NCBI RefSeq assembly: GCF_017307055.1
Contig: NZ_JAFLEQ010000016.1
Coordinates: 67,446 to 131,445, forward strand
Source: Corynebacterium mendelii
GTDB taxonomy: Bacteria > Actinomycetota > Actinomycetes > Mycobacteriales > Mycobacteriaceae
Direction of reading: 5' to 3'
Length of the DNA: 64,000 bases
Shown here: piece by piece, positions 1 through 9,272 of the stretch
How positions within the stretch are numbered: the first letter of the stretch is position 1
Layout of the letters: each line of letters begins with the position of its first letter
Position numbers and translations under genes: made by a program
Notes under the pieces: generated by a model
What the model was told of the DNA's origin: nothing
Seen by the model: only the letters and a program-made list of their open reading frames with translations
Databases searched by the model: none

Positions 1-74
1 AAAGCGGCGCACCTTGGCCGGCGCCGCGGCCAGTCGCCACGGCTTTGCCCGGGCGATCTGGCATGGTGGTGTGG

Positions 75-2009
75 GTGAGCAAAAAGTCATCACCACAAGC
101 ACGTTTGGGGACGTCTTCCGCGCCCGCCGGGCGCCGCCGACCGGCGGCGGGCCGCGTTCGCCAGCGCCCGCAGCCGGTTCCTCCCGCCCCCGCGGCGGCC
201 CCGGCCCCGCCGCGGGGCGCCCTTGCCCGTCTGTGGCATGTGGCCCCCGCCTTCCTGGCACCGAATGTGATCCTTGTCTCACTGATACTGCTGGTGTCGC
301 TGGGACTGCTGTTATTTATGGAATCGGGGTTTGTCACCCTTCCCGCCACCGTCGGGCAGCTGTGGCTGGCCGCCAACCTGGCGCCGGTGGGCACCAGCCG
401 GATCACCTTGTCCGCGCTGCCGATGCTGCCGGCGGTGCTGGTGATTGCTCTGGTGGCCCGGCAGGTCCACAAAGTCATCAGGGTCCGGGCCGCCATCGCC
501 GATGTGGTGCTGCTGGTGGTGCTGGTACCGCTGGTGCCGTTGCTCCTGACCGGGGTGGCGCTGTTTATGGTCTGGGATGCCTCGCCGGTATTTCCGGTGA
601 CGGTGGCCTCTGTGCCGGGGGCTGTGGCCTCCACCGCCCTGGTGCACGGCACCGGTTTGGTGCTCGGCATGGGGCCACGGTTGTGGAAAGCGCTGTGTAC
701 CCGGGCCGGGGTGCCGGTGCATCTGGTGTCCGCAGCCACCGTGGCCGCCGACTTCCTGCGCTATCTGGCAGTGGCCGCAACAGCCGTGTTCGCCGTGTCA
801 CTGCTGTGGCATATCCCCCAGTTGGTGGAGCTTTCCGAACGCTTCAACGGGCCGTGGGCCGTGGTGGGCCTGGTGCTGCTGAGCATCCTGTACCTGCCGA
901 ATGCGGTGGTGGCAACCGCCGCTGTACTGCTCGGGTCCGGGGTCGGTATCGGCGGGGCGGAAGTGTCGTTGTTCGATGTGGTGCTGGTGCCGCTTCCCCC
1001 GCTGCCGCTTCTGGCGGCCCTGCCCGCTGAAGCGCCCGTCTGGTTCCAGCTGCTGCTGCTGATTCCCGCGGTGTGCGCGGGAGCCGCGGTGTTCAAACAT
1101 CTGCGGGCCACACAGGGCGATGTGTCCGGGCTGTATGTCTCCGGGGTGTTCGCCGGACTCTTTGCTCTGGTGGCCGTCACCATGAGCCGCGGGGTGCTGG
1201 GTGTCTACGGCACCGCGGGGCCGCTGTTGTGGCTGTCCGCAGGGCTGGCCCTGGTGTGGATGGCCGCCGTGAGCTGGACGGTCATCGGTGTGGGCCGGGC
1301 GGCCTGGGCGCTGCACCGCAGAAACAACCCCGATGAGGCGGCCGACCTGGCAGAGCCCGCCCCCGAAGAAGCGGCACACCGGCAAGCCACGGAAGAAGAC
1401 GCCGTCATCGCCGATGACGACGGTGACGGTGAGTCCGCCGGCACCGACGGTGATGACGGTTCCGCCGGTACCGACGGCGACGACGAATCCGCAAACGCCG
1501 AGGGTGACGATCAGTCCGTCACTACCGACGCTGACGTTTCTGCCGGCGGTGAATCCGCCGGCCCCAGCGGCGGGGACCCTGCGGGCACTGACGAAGAACC
1601 TGCGGGCACTGACGAAGAACCTGCGGGCACTGACGAAGAACCGGCCGGCAGCGACCACATGCCTGCCGACGGTGAACCCGCCAACGGTGAGCCTGCCGGT
1701 GATGGCGGTGATCCTGCCGGGGGCGCCGGTAATGCCGCCGCGGAGCGGACAGAAGACACCGGTGCGGCAGACGGTGACGGCAATCCCGCCGACAGCCCGG
1801 CAACCGCCACCGATAGCGACAGTGTCACCACCGTCCCGGACAACGCCGACAGTGCAGATGACCACCGCACCGCTGATCCGGCAGATGGCAACACCCGCCC
1901 GGAGGCCGAAAGCCACCCGGCCACCGGGACCGCTGCCGCACACACGGACGGTGACAGCGCTGCCCCCGAGGGGACCACCCGGGAATACCCGGGTAAGCCG
2001 CGCGGCTGA
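75..2009 (+). CDS. perM: PerM-like polytopic membrane protein (DUF6350) with long acidic tail
   Basis: A 644-residue protein whose first ~410 residues hold eight or nine hydrophobic segments separated by short loops, including the stretch LTGVALFMVWDAS typical of the DUF6350/PerM family. In mycobacteria PerM supports the divisome (FtsB stability), and the gene there also precedes purN-purH, so the context agrees. The final ~230 residues are a low-complexity Asp/Glu/Ser/Gly/Thr-rich tail with short tandem repeats, probably disordered and cytosolic. I chose GTG at 75 because the protein then begins VSKKSS, and a CATGGT hexamer ends 7 nt upstream; ATG 63 and TTG 45 are in frame alternatives. The tail is longer than I expect for the family. 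Function is inferred from family and position. Confidence 0.8.
   Translation: MSKKSSPQARLGTSSAPAGRRRPAAGRVRQRPQPVPPAPAAAPAPPRGALARLWHVAPAFLAPNVILVSLILLVSLGLLLFMESGFVTLPATVGQLWLAANLAPVGTSRITLSALPMLPAVLVIALVARQVHKVIRVRAAIADVVLLVVLVPLVPLLLTGVALFMVWDASPVFPVTVASVPGAVASTALVHGTGLVLGMGPRLWKALCTRAGVPVHLVSAATVAADFLRYLAVAATAVFAVSLLWHIPQLVELSERFNGPWAVVGLVLLSILYLPNAVVATAAVLLGSGVGIGGAEVSLFDVVLVPLPPLPLLAALPAEAPVWFQLLLLIPAVCAGAAVFKHLRATQGDVSGLYVSGVFAGLFALVAVTMSRGVLGVYGTAGPLLWLSAGLALVWMAAVSWTVIGVGRAAWALHRRNNPDEAADLAEPAPEEAAHRQATEEDAVIADDDGDGESAGTDGDDGSAGTDGDDESANAEGDDQSVTTDADVSAGGESAGPSGGDPAGTDEEPAGTDEEPAGTDEEPAGSDHMPADGEPANGEPAGDGGDPAGGAGNAAAERTEDTGAADGDGNPADSPATATDSDSVTTVPDNADSADDHRTADPADGNTRPEAESHPATGTAAAHTDGDSAAPEGTTREYPGKPRG
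1578..1640 (+). repeat. Three exact 21-bp tandem repeats in perM
   Basis: Three perfect consecutive 21-bp units encode the heptad PAGTDEE. They lie inside the acidic tail of the PerM-like protein and keep the reading frame, so copy-number change would lengthen or shorten the tail by seven residues. Confidence 0.9.
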
Positions 2010-2079
2010 CACAGCCGACTGGCCGGGGCCGGTGGAAGGGCCGGAAACGGTTGTTCCCGTGCGCGAGGGCCAACCCATA

Positions 2080-2085
2080 TAGGAT
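2080..2085 (+). promoter_or_regulatory. -10 element of purN (TAGGAT)
   Basis: TAGGAT ends 7 nt before GTG 2093, and no ribosome-binding site is present, consistent with a leaderless purN transcript. Confidence 0.6.
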
Positions 2086-2092
2086 GTGGGCC

Positions 2093-2704
2093 GTGAACAC
2101 CACCGAGTTAGCCACCACCCCCGACACACGGGCAAGAACAATCGTCGTCCTGGCCAGCGGCCAGGGCAGTCTGCTCAAAGCCATTGCCGCCGGGGCAGGT
2201 GACAGCTACACCGTCGGTGCAGTGGTGTGTGACAGACACTGCCCGGCCGCCGACTGGGCCGCCGGGCAGGGACTGCCCTGCTTTGTGGTGGGGCTTGCCC
2301 CCGGGGCGGACCGCGCCGAGTGGAACCGTCGCCTCGCCGAAACCGTGGCGGCGGTGGAACCCGACCTGGTGGTCAGTGCCGGGTTCATGAAAATTCTGGG
2401 TCCGGAATTCATCGACAGATTCCACGGGTCGATCCTCAACACCCATCCGGCGCTGCTGCCGTCTTTTCCCGGCGCACACGCGGTCGCCGACGCCCTGGCC
2501 TACGGGGTGACCGTCACCGGCTGCACTGTCCATGAAATCGACGAAGGTGTCGACACCGGCCGGATCGTCGCCCAGGTGGCTGTACCGGTGCTGCCGGGTG
2601 ATAGCCAAGAGGTACTCCACGAGCGGATCAAAGTGGAAGAACGCGCCCTGATCGTGACGGTGCTCCAAGCCGCAGACCCGATGCACCCGACCATCACCGG
2701 TTAG
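2093..2704 (+). CDS. purN: Phosphoribosylglycinamide formyltransferase (GART)
   Basis: Transfers a formyl group from 10-formyltetrahydrofolate to GAR, the third step of purine synthesis, in the cytosol. The 203-residue length is normal. The N-terminus carries VVLASGQGSLLKA (phosphate-binding loop), the middle NTHPALLPSFPGAHAV contains the catalytic Asn and His, and HEIDEGVDTGRIV supplies the catalytic Asp. GTG 2093 is preferred because a TAGGAT -10 hexamer lies directly upstream with the spacing of a leaderless start; ATG 2084 overlaps that hexamer. purH follows after ~290 bp with its own promoter-like element, so the two may not be strictly co-transcribed. Confidence 0.95.
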   Translation: MNTTELATTPDTRARTIVVLASGQGSLLKAIAAGAGDSYTVGAVVCDRHCPAADWAAGQGLPCFVVGLAPGADRAEWNRRLAETVAAVEPDLVVSAGFMKILGPEFIDRFHGSILNTHPALLPSFPGAHAVADALAYGVTVTGCTVHEIDEGVDTGRIVAQVAVPVLPGDSQEVLHERIKVEERALIVTVLQAADPMHPTITG

Positions 2705-2995
2705 GGGAGCCGGAACCCACCGGCCCCGGGCCGTGCGGTACCCCGGCCCGCAGGACACACCGCCTGCGATGGTCTCCCTGCGGGGGCAGTGGCCGCGAAC
2801 CGGTGCGGCGGGGGCCGTGAAAAATGGGCGCCAATGGTCAATACTTGGTGTTTCGTGGGCCGGTGATTGACCGGCGCATGAAAAGAAAAAAGAACACACC
2901 TGCCAGCTGTGCCGCCCGCCGCTGCGGCACGATGACAGCCGAAGGATTGTCCTTTGGCGTCTCCAATTAAGTGAAAGGCGATTACGCTAACAACC
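2705..2995. other. purN-purH intergenic region
   Basis: Non-coding stretch of about 290 bp. I see a GC-rich first half and a more AT-rich end carrying the purH -10 element, but no clear terminator or riboswitch. No convincing gene. Confidence 0.6.
2983..2988 (+). promoter_or_regulatory. -10 element of purH (TACGCT)
   Basis: TACGCT ends 7 nt before ATG 2996, giving a probable leaderless start. Confidence 0.6.
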
Positions 2996-4555
2996 ATGAG
3001 TGACGATACGAAGGCAATCAAAAGGGCACTGATCAGTGTCTACGACAAAACCGGCCTGGAAGAATTGGCGCAGGGGCTTGCCCGCGCCGGGGTGGAAATC
3101 GTCTCCACCGGATCGACCGCGGCGACAATCCGGCAGGCAGGTGTCGATGTCACCCCCGTGGAAGAGCTGACCGGATTCCCGGAATGCCTGGACGGGCGGG
3201 TGAAAACCCTGCACCCGAAGGTGCACGCCGGAATCCTGGCCGACACCCGTCGCCCCGAACACACCGAACAGCTGGCCGAGCTGGGGGTGGATGCTTTCCA
3301 GCTGGTGGTGGTCAACCTGTACCCGTTCTCGGACACCGTGGCCTCGGGTGCCGACTTCGATGACTGTGTCGAACAGATCGATATCGGCGGCCCGTCGATG
3401 GTGCGCGCCGCAGCGAAAAACCACCCGTCGGTGGCAGTGGTCGTCGACCCGGCCCGCTACCCCTCGGTGGTCAGCGCCGCCGCCGAAGGCGGCTTCAGCC
3501 TGACTGAACGCCGGGAGCTTGCCGCCGAGGCCTTCCGCCACACCGCCGCCTACGATGTGGCGGTGGCCGGCTGGATGACCGGGCAGCTGGCCGACACCGA
3601 CACAGTTCTGCCGGACTGGATGGGGCAGGTCTGGTCGAAATCGCATGATCTGCGCTACGGCGAAAACCCGCACCAGGCCGCGGCCCTGTACCTGGATCCG
3701 GCTGAAGCGGGCCTGGCCCAGGCAGAGCAGCTGCACGGCAAAGAGATGAGCTACAACAACTACACCGACTCCGATGCGGCCTGGCGCAGCGCCTGGGACC
3801 ACGACAAGCCGTGTGTCGCGGTGATCAAACACGCCAACCCCTGCGGTATCGCCGTCAGTGACGTCTCCATCGCCGACGCCCACAACAAGGCCCACGCCTG
3901 TGATCCGGTCAGTGCCTTCGGCGGGGTGATCGCCGCCAACAGGGAAGTCACCGTCGAGATGGCCGAACAGGTCGCCGACATCTTCACCGAAGTGATCATC
4001 GCCCCCTCCTACGAAGACGGCGCGGTGGAGATCCTGTCGAAGAAGAAAAACATCCGCATCCTCATCGCCGAGGAACCCAACCGCACCGGGCTGGACACCA
4101 AACAAATCTCCGGCGGGCTGCTGGTAATGGAACGCGACGCCATCGACGCCGACGGCGATGACCCCAGCGAATGGGAACTGGTGGCCGGCAAACCCGCCGA
4201 CGGCAAAACACTCGCCGACCTGAAATTCGCCTGGCGCACCGTGCGCGCGGTGAAATCGAATGCCATTTTGCTGGCCAAAGACGGCGCCACCGTTGGTGTC
4301 GGCATGGGCCAGGTCAACCGGGTTGATTCGGCACGTCTGGCCGTCCAGCGCGCCGGCGAGGAACGCGCCGCAGGTTCTGTGGCCGCCTCCGATGCATTCT
4401 TCCCCTTCGCCGACGGTTTCGAGGTTCTGGCCGAAGCAGGGGTCACTGCCGTGGTCCAGCCCGGTGGTTCCATCCGCGATGAAGAAGTCATCGAAGCCGC
4501 CAAGAAAGCCGGTGTGACCATGTATCTGACCGGCGCCCGCCACTTCTACCACTAG
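2996..4555 (+). CDS. purH: Bifunctional AICAR formyltransferase/IMP cyclohydrolase
   Basis: Catalyses the last two steps to IMP. The 519-residue protein starts with an MGS-like cyclohydrolase domain ([45 protein letters not shown]) and continues with the AICAR transformylase domain (LRYGENPHQ near residue 220, KHANPCGIA near 280, and the C-terminal FFPFADG and PGGSIRD motifs). Length and motif order are standard. ATG 2996 is the start, with a -10 hexamer immediately upstream and no ribosome-binding site. A strong intrinsic terminator follows. It lies downstream of purN, as in other actinobacteria. Confidence 0.97.
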   Translation: MSDDTKAIKRALISVYDKTGLEELAQGLARAGVEIVSTGSTAATIRQAGVDVTPVEELTGFPECLDGRVKTLHPKVHAGILADTRRPEHTEQLAELGVDAFQLVVVNLYPFSDTVASGADFDDCVEQIDIGGPSMVRAAAKNHPSVAVVVDPARYPSVVSAAAEGGFSLTERRELAAEAFRHTAAYDVAVAGWMTGQLADTDTVLPDWMGQVWSKSHDLRYGENPHQAAALYLDPAEAGLAQAEQLHGKEMSYNNYTDSDAAWRSAWDHDKPCVAVIKHANPCGIAVSDVSIADAHNKAHACDPVSAFGGVIAANREVTVEMAEQVADIFTEVIIAPSYEDGAVEILSKKKNIRILIAEEPNRTGLDTKQISGGLLVMERDAIDADGDDPSEWELVAGKPADGKTLADLKFAWRTVRAVKSNAILLAKDGATVGVGMGQVNRVDSARLAVQRAGEERAAGSVAASDAFFPFADGFEVLAEAGVTAVVQPGGSIRDEEVIEAAKKAGVTMYLTGARHFYH

Positions 4556-4567
4556 AAGACGAAACAT

Positions 4568-4612
4568 CACCTTCCGGCCGGAAAAAGAAACAACCGGCCG
4601 GAAGGTGTCTGC
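4568..4612 (+). terminator. Intrinsic terminator of purH
   Basis: A perfect 14-bp stem (4568-4581 pairing with 4594-4607) built on CACCTTCCGGCCGG with a 12-nt A-rich loop, followed by a T-containing tail. Confidence 0.8.
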
Positions 4613-4632
4613 TCTTCCGGCCCCCGCACACC

Positions 4633-4690
4633 GCAAAGCCCCAGGCACTCCTGACAGGGCCACCGGCAGGCGGGGGCTTTGCCGTCTTTT
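4633..4690. terminator. Second hairpin after purH, possible bidirectional terminator
   Basis: GCAAAGCCCC at 4633-4642 pairs with GGGGCTTTGC at 4673-4682 across a 30-nt loop, and CGTCTTTT follows. Confidence 0.5.
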
Positions 4691-4836
4691 AACGGCTACT
4701 GCCGGAAAAAACTTTCGCCTTGGGGCGTCGCCGCCGCCACCGGCCGACCGGCAGACAGGACTCAGGGAAACCGGGACAGGTCAGATGCGGGGGATTTTTT
4801 AACTCCTTTCCGCCCCGCACCCGCGGTCACCGCAGC

Positions 4837-4842
4837 TAGAGT
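4837..4842 (+). promoter_or_regulatory. -10 element upstream of citE (TAGAGT)
   Basis: TAGAGT in an AT-richer stretch about 75 bp before the preferred citE start; it would give a leader of roughly 70 nt. Confidence 0.45.
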
Positions 4843-4917
4843 TGAACGAAACGAAAAGGCTGCGGCACAGACTGAGTGGCAGCAGAACAATACAAGCCAG
4901 GAGTTTATAAAAAAGCC

Positions 4918-5775
4918 GTGACAACCACCCGCCCCGGACCATCCCTGCCACCCGGACCCGCCTGGCTGTTCGCCCCGGTCAACCGGCCCGAACGCATCCC
5001 CAAAGCAGTAGAACGCGCCGACAGCGTGATCCTGGATCTGGAAGACGGGGCGGGAAACCTGGACCGCGATGTTGCCCGCCAGACCATCATCGACTCGAAA
5101 CTGGATCCGGAAAAAACCATTGTCCGGGTCATCGGCCCGCATGATCCCGGGTTTGCCGGGGATGTCGCCGCTGTCAGACAAACCGACTACCGCTATGTCA
5201 TTGTTCCGAAACTGCGCCACGAAATCCCCCGCGAGGTGGAGGGGCTGAAGATCATCGCCCTGATCGAAACCCCGGAAGCGGTGCTTGCGGCCGAAACATT
5301 CGCCGCCCACCCCGATGTGGTGGCCCTCTACTTCGGGGCGGAGGATCTGATCGGATTCCTCGGCGGAACAGTCTCGCGAATCCAGCCCGATGAAGGCTGG
5401 GACAAACCCCGTCCAGGTCCCTACCGGCCGGTGGTGGCCTGGTCGCGAACCATGATGCACCTGGCCGCCGGGGCCCACGGCAAAGCATCCATTGATGCGG
5501 CGAAAGCCGAATTCGATGACTGGCAGGGCAACTTCGATGAAGCAGCCGATGCCGGCAGAAGCGGGTTTTACGCCACCTGTGTCATCCACCCCAACCAGGT
5601 GCCGGTCGTCCGGCAGGCCTACATGCCGGATGCAAAAACACTCGACTGGGCACGGCGGGTGGTCGCCGAAACCAAACACCACCCGGGTGCTTTCAAACTC
5701 GACGGCGACATGGTGGACGCCCCGCTGATCGCCCATGCTTTCCGCATCGTCGACAGAGCCGATCGTCTCAGCTGA
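4918..5775 (+). CDS. citE: CitE-like HpcH/HpaI aldolase family lyase (citrate lyase beta subunit-like)
   Basis: A 285-residue TIM-barrel protein of the CitE-like family, whose members cleave acyl-CoA substrates such as citramalyl-CoA or malyl-CoA with a divalent metal. Family signatures are WLFAPVNRPERIPKA near the N-terminus, the metal-site region DSVILDLEDG, IALIETPEAVLAA mid-protein, YFGAEDLIGFLGG, and the C-terminal GFYATCVIHPNQV. No citrate lyase alpha or gamma genes are adjacent, so a true citrate lyase complex is unlikely. GTG 4918 begins just before the conserved region and has AGGAG about 15 nt upstream; GTG 4876 is an in-frame alternative adding 14 poorly conserved residues. The substrate cannot be told from the sequence. 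Confidence 0.85.
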   Translation: MTTTRPGPSLPPGPAWLFAPVNRPERIPKAVERADSVILDLEDGAGNLDRDVARQTIIDSKLDPEKTIVRVIGPHDPGFAGDVAAVRQTDYRYVIVPKLRHEIPREVEGLKIIALIETPEAVLAAETFAAHPDVVALYFGAEDLIGFLGGTVSRIQPDEGWDKPRPGPYRPVVAWSRTMMHLAAGAHGKASIDAAKAEFDDWQGNFDEAADAGRSGFYATCVIHPNQVPVVRQAYMPDAKTLDWARRVVAETKHHPGAFKLDGDMVDAPLIAHAFRIVDRADRLS

Positions 5776-5785
5776 CAGCTTCATT

Positions 5786-5822
5786 GGGCGGCGGAGTCAC
5801 CGCCGCCCGGGAGGTTTCTTTT
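5786..5822. terminator. Terminator between convergent citE and lipoprotein gene
   Basis: A 9-bp perfect stem, GGGCGGCGG with CCGCCGCCC and a 5-nt loop, followed by a T-rich stretch; placed between two convergent genes. Confidence 0.6.
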
Positions 5823-5832
5823 CGGAATCAGC

Positions 5833-6498
5833 TCAGCTGTAGTTGCCGCTGGTGGCCAGGACGGTGAACTGTCCGTTCCCGTAGGCGAATTCCGCCATGT
5901 AATCGCCGGTGGGGCAGCAGGCCGGATCCTGTGAGGTGATGGCTCCGCCGGTGACCCGGATGGTGCCGGCGCCGGTGATCTCCAGTCCTGTTTGCGGGCC
6001 ACGGGCAGGGTTGATGCCCGCGCTATGGACGTCAAGCAACCCCAACGGTTCATTGTCGCTGTAGGCCACGATCTGGTTGGGCCAGCTGACACCACCGGCA
6101 TTGCAGACGAACTGCACCACAATATCGTCCACCCCGTCGCCTGTGAAGTCTCCGATGGCATAGGGCACGGTTGTATCCAGCTGCTGCATTCCATGGCCCT
6201 CGGGGATGCCGAGCAGTTCCCCGTTGACCAGGGTCCCCGCCTCATGCATGCACATTGCCGGGACTTTCGCGTTGTAGATGTCTTCCAGCGTCATCGGGTG
6301 AGCCTGCGGCTCTTCGGTAACAGTGACAGTCTCCGGCTCCGGGGTGGTACCGGCATCATCCTGTCCGGTTTCCGCGTCAACCACTTCGGTGACGGTGACT
6401 GTGTTCCGGGCGGATACCCCCTCTTCGCGGCCGCAGCCGGCCAGGAGAACAGGAACAGCCACCACGGCCAGAACAGCTGCGGAAAACCTTTGACTCAT
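5833..6498 (-). CDS. Secreted lipoprotein of unknown function
   Basis: A 221-residue protein starting at ATG 6498, preceded by a good GGAGG ribosome-binding site. The N-terminus is a lipoprotein signal peptide (MSQRFSAAVLAVVAVPVLLAG then Cys at the LLAGC lipobox), so the mature protein should be anchored on the outer face of the membrane. A Thr/Val/Glu-rich linker follows, then a globular domain with PYAIGDFTGDGVDDIVVQFVC, which resembles an FG-GAP/VCBS-like calcium loop or the LpqJ-type lipoprotein fold. Two adjacent cysteines (ACCP) occur near the C-terminus. I do not recognise the family. It lies downstream of amtR on the same strand with a gap of about 250 bp. Confidence 0.75.
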   Translation of the reverse strand: MSQRFSAAVLAVVAVPVLLAGCGREEGVSARNTVTVTEVVDAETGQDDAGTTPEPETVTVTEEPQAHPMTLEDIYNAKVPAMCMHEAGTLVNGELLGIPEGHGMQQLDTTVPYAIGDFTGDGVDDIVVQFVCNAGGVSWPNQIVAYSDNEPLGLLDVHSAGINPARGPQTGLEITGAGTIRVTGGAITSQDPACCPTGDYMAEFAYGNGQFTVLATSGNYS

Positions 6499-6747
6499 CG
6501 GGAAAATCCTCCGGGAGATACACTGCAAACCAACACCTGCAACACTACCCGCCCACAGCTCGTGCGGCGCCGGTGTTTTTTCAACCATGAACACCTGTCC
6601 GGCAAAGGGAAGAACCTGTTTTCTGCCAGGGGATCTTTTCAATTGGCCGCGACGAAAAAACCGGGCTGTGGCACCGTGTGGTCCAAATCCCGGTTATGGG
6701 GGGACGAAGAAAAACAATCTGGGTGTCTGCGGAAAAAACAGTTGTGC

Positions 6748-7413
6748 TCAGGAGTCTTCCAGGCCGGAGAGAATATCGAGGGTTTTCGGCACCCGGTCTT
6801 TGGGCAGCTCGGCGTCGAGAACCTTCAGGGCCGCATCAGCCAGCACCACCGCGATCTCGGGGATCCCCTTGCCGGTGTAGGGGGCTTGCCCGTTGTTCGG
6901 GCGCATGTCGGTGACCGACTGGGCCAGGTGGAAGGGAAGATCCAGCCGTGGGTCGCCGTCGCCGACAATAATGGCGGCAAGATCACGGAAGGTCTGCGAC
7001 AAATCGTCGCGGGCTTCCCGGAAATCGGCGAATTCGGCACTGGCGGCAATCGGCAGCTGGTAGAGCCTGCCCACATTCCACCGGGTGGTGTACAACAGCC
7101 GGGACTCGGCGGCCACCAGGGCCCACAGCCTCTCCTGTGCGGAGGCATCCACCTCAGCCAGCCGTTCGGCCAGTTTGCGGGCGGGTTCGACCGTTCCCGA
7201 CAGAAGGGTCAGGAAAATCTCCGTCTTCGACGGGAAGTGGTAGTAGAGGGATGCCTGCCGGATACCGACGGCTTCCGCAATCTGGTGCGTGGAAGTGGTC
7301 GCGAATCCGCGTTTGGTGAAAAGCTCCGCTGCGGCGTCGAGAATTTCCTCGCGTGCGGTGTTGCCGCGGCGACGCGGGCTGTTCTTGCGGGGACGCCCCA
7401 CAGCTCCTGCCAT
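6748..7413 (-). CDS. amtR: AmtR, TetR-family master repressor of nitrogen control
   Basis: A 221-residue TetR-type regulator that closely follows the C. glutamicum AmtR sequence I remember: MAGAVGRPR start, EEILDA then AELFT, the DNA-binding helix-turn-helix GFATTSTHQIAEAVGIRQASLYY region (residues ~30-60), and WNVGRLYQLPI in the ligand/effector domain. AmtR represses ammonium assimilation genes and is released by adenylylated GlnK rather than by a small molecule. ATG 7413 matches the known N-terminus; GAAAGG lies about 11 nt upstream, and an upstream in-frame extension to 7527 has no family support. Its position a few kb after purH matches C. glutamicum as I remember it. Confidence 0.93.
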   Translation of the reverse strand: MAGAVGRPRKNSPRRRGNTAREEILDAAAELFTKRGFATTSTHQIAEAVGIRQASLYYHFPSKTEIFLTLLSGTVEPARKLAERLAEVDASAQERLWALVAAESRLLYTTRWNVGRLYQLPIAASAEFADFREARDDLSQTFRDLAAIIVGDGDPRLDLPFHLAQSVTDMRPNNGQAPYTGKGIPEIAVVLADAALKVLDAELPKDRVPKTLDILSGLEDS

Positions 7414-7596
7414 ACCTAGAAGGCCTTTCAATAGCACTAACCGGGTGGGGCCGCCCACGTGGCTGCAAGCAACCTGGAAGGTTCTTGGAAAAGGACGCGG
7501 CTCCGGCACCGGTATTCGGGTGGACACTCCTGCCGGATGAGCACAATCGCCCCGGTTCAGTGACGAAACGGAACGGCTACTGTGTCTCGGTAATAA

Positions 7597-7602
7597 ATTC
7601 TA
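7597..7602 (-). promoter_or_regulatory. Possible -10 element for amtR (TAGAAT on minus strand)
   Basis: TAGAAT read leftward about 185 bp before the amtR start, in the only AT-rich part of the intergenic region. Confidence 0.3.
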
Positions 7603-7647
7603 CCGCCTGACAGGAAATAAGGGGGTAACCGGTGGGATATTAAGGTG

Positions 7648-8577
7648 TCACCGGCTGTCGAGACGGGTCTGTACGGAAGCGATGACCTCCGACAGGCTGC
7701 GGCAGGCCGCCCCGTAGATGGAGCGCTGGACCTGCGGAACCATCTGGTAGTCCTGCGGCCCGTCATCCAGCCCCTCGAACCACCGCTCAAACACCAGTGA
7801 CAGGGCGGCAGCCCAGGCCTGGCGGAGATAATCGGTTTCATCGGCGGTGAGAACCCCGGCCGCCTGTGCCGCGGACAGCCGGTCCAGGGTGGGGGTGACC
7901 CCTGACCCGGCGGAAAAAGCAGCCCACCGGGCAAGATCGGCGACCGGTGTGATCAGATGGCCCCTGATATCGACCACTGAATCACGGGCCGGAAGACCGG
8001 CTGTTTTCTTCAGCATCGGCGGGCGGGTGGCCAGAACCTGCTCGAACAGGGGAGCACCGGTTTTATCCAGCTCCATCACCAACGGCGCCATCCAGTTTCC
8101 GGCGTCGACGAACCAGCCCATGGTTTTACCGTCGCGGGCAGACACCGACGATGTGATGCGCGCTTTCCAGGTTGTCCTGTCAGCCGGACCGTAGCCGTCA
8201 CTTTGATCACCGACGGTGTAGCCGGTGTCGGTGAATATGCCGGCGAGGGTGGTGTTGCCGGTTTTTACTGTCTGCAGGCCGGTGGCATCGTCGGTGACGG
8301 TGAACCAGTAAATGGGGGAGGTGGGAAGACCGTTGCCCCGGCCGAACGGTCCGGAAACAATCATCTGTGCCCCACCGGTCATCTCCCGGGCGGCCGGTGA
8401 ATGCAAAAGACCGGTGACCACACCGGCCAACCATTGCGACAGTTCAGCCGGGGGCGCGGAATGGTCGATGGCGTTGCGCAGCAGTTCCTGCGCCTCGGCA
8501 GCCACCCCGGCGAGAGTAGCCTGCCGGTCACACCGCCGTGCCTGGTGGTGCAGCTCGTTGAGCGACTCGTGCAGCAT
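7648..8577 (-). CDS. DUF294-like protein (nucleotidyltransferase-like plus substrate-binding domain)
   Basis: A 309-residue protein. The C-terminal third (VVDIRGHLITPVADLARWAAF to RQAWAAALSLVFERWFEG) looks like the putative nucleotidyltransferase substrate-binding domain of DUF294 proteins. The middle contains MIVSGPFGRGNGLPTSPIYWF, which aligns by eye with the GS-x-GR-x-E-x(n)-D-x-D nucleotidyltransferase signature but has lost the acidic pair, so it may be catalytically inactive. There are no CBS or cNMP domains, unlike longer family members. ATG 8577 has GAAAGG 7 nt upstream. It sits upstream of amtR on the same strand, separated by ~230 bp with a promoter-like element, which invites but does not prove a nitrogen-signalling role. 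Confidence 0.65.
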   Translation of the reverse strand: MLHESLNELHHQARRCDRQATLAGVAAEAQELLRNAIDHSAPPAELSQWLAGVVTGLLHSPAAREMTGGAQMIVSGPFGRGNGLPTSPIYWFTVTDDATGLQTVKTGNTTLAGIFTDTGYTVGDQSDGYGPADRTTWKARITSSVSARDGKTMGWFVDAGNWMAPLVMELDKTGAPLFEQVLATRPPMLKKTAGLPARDSVVDIRGHLITPVADLARWAAFSAGSGVTPTLDRLSAAQAAGVLTADETDYLRQAWAAALSLVFERWFEGLDDGPQDYQMVPQVQRSIYGAACRSLSEVIASVQTRLDSR

Positions 8578-9272
8578 GGTCAAACCTTTCAGAAAAACTC
8601 AATGGTCGGAAGGTGCACTAAAAAATGAAAGCGAACCGGCATAGTTCTCGTCTGATGAAGAGAACAACTTTCCAAAATAATGCCACACCTGCACCGGTGA
8701 CGCTGTGCACACAGATGCGTCACGAGATCAATGAGGTCTTCGCAGCACCCACTGTTGTCTCCCACCGGGTGGTGCGACTCCGGGCAGCAGGGGGTGCAGT
8801 GGACAACAACGAAGGTGGCGTGTCAGTCCGAATCCGCCGGCACCGAGACACAACAACGACACCGCAGCCTGCCTGGCATCACGCCAACAACATCACAGAA
8901 GCTCAAAAAAGCGGGACTGTCTCCTAGGACGTGACCCAGGGCCGATACTTCCACCGGTGGAGACATAATCGAGCACCTGTTGTCGACGGCCCATCTTTGA
9001 TGTCAACGGTGGGGGATGGCCCATAAATGCCATAACACTGGAAACCCCGGTGATCCCCGCAGCAGGTGGGTTCAACGAGGGTGCCGATGGGTGTCCGTAT
9101 GGCGTTGTTGGAAGGACCTATGCCCGCTGGGCGCAGGGCGGTGCCCCGGCGCTCGCGCATCCCCGCACCGCCGGGACGGGACGGAGTGGACACCTTTTTC
9201 CAACCATGGCGACGAGCCTCCCCGCACAGGGATCGATGACGCCCTTTGAACGAATCCCACGGGGACAAATTC

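Noticed and set aside
798-2141. 447-codon open frame on the minus strand opposite perM
   Set aside because: A shadow of the strongly biased codon use in the plus-strand gene; low-complexity translation, no family features. The same holds for long antisense frames at 2987-4663, 35941-37992, 47222-48961 and 57685-59154.
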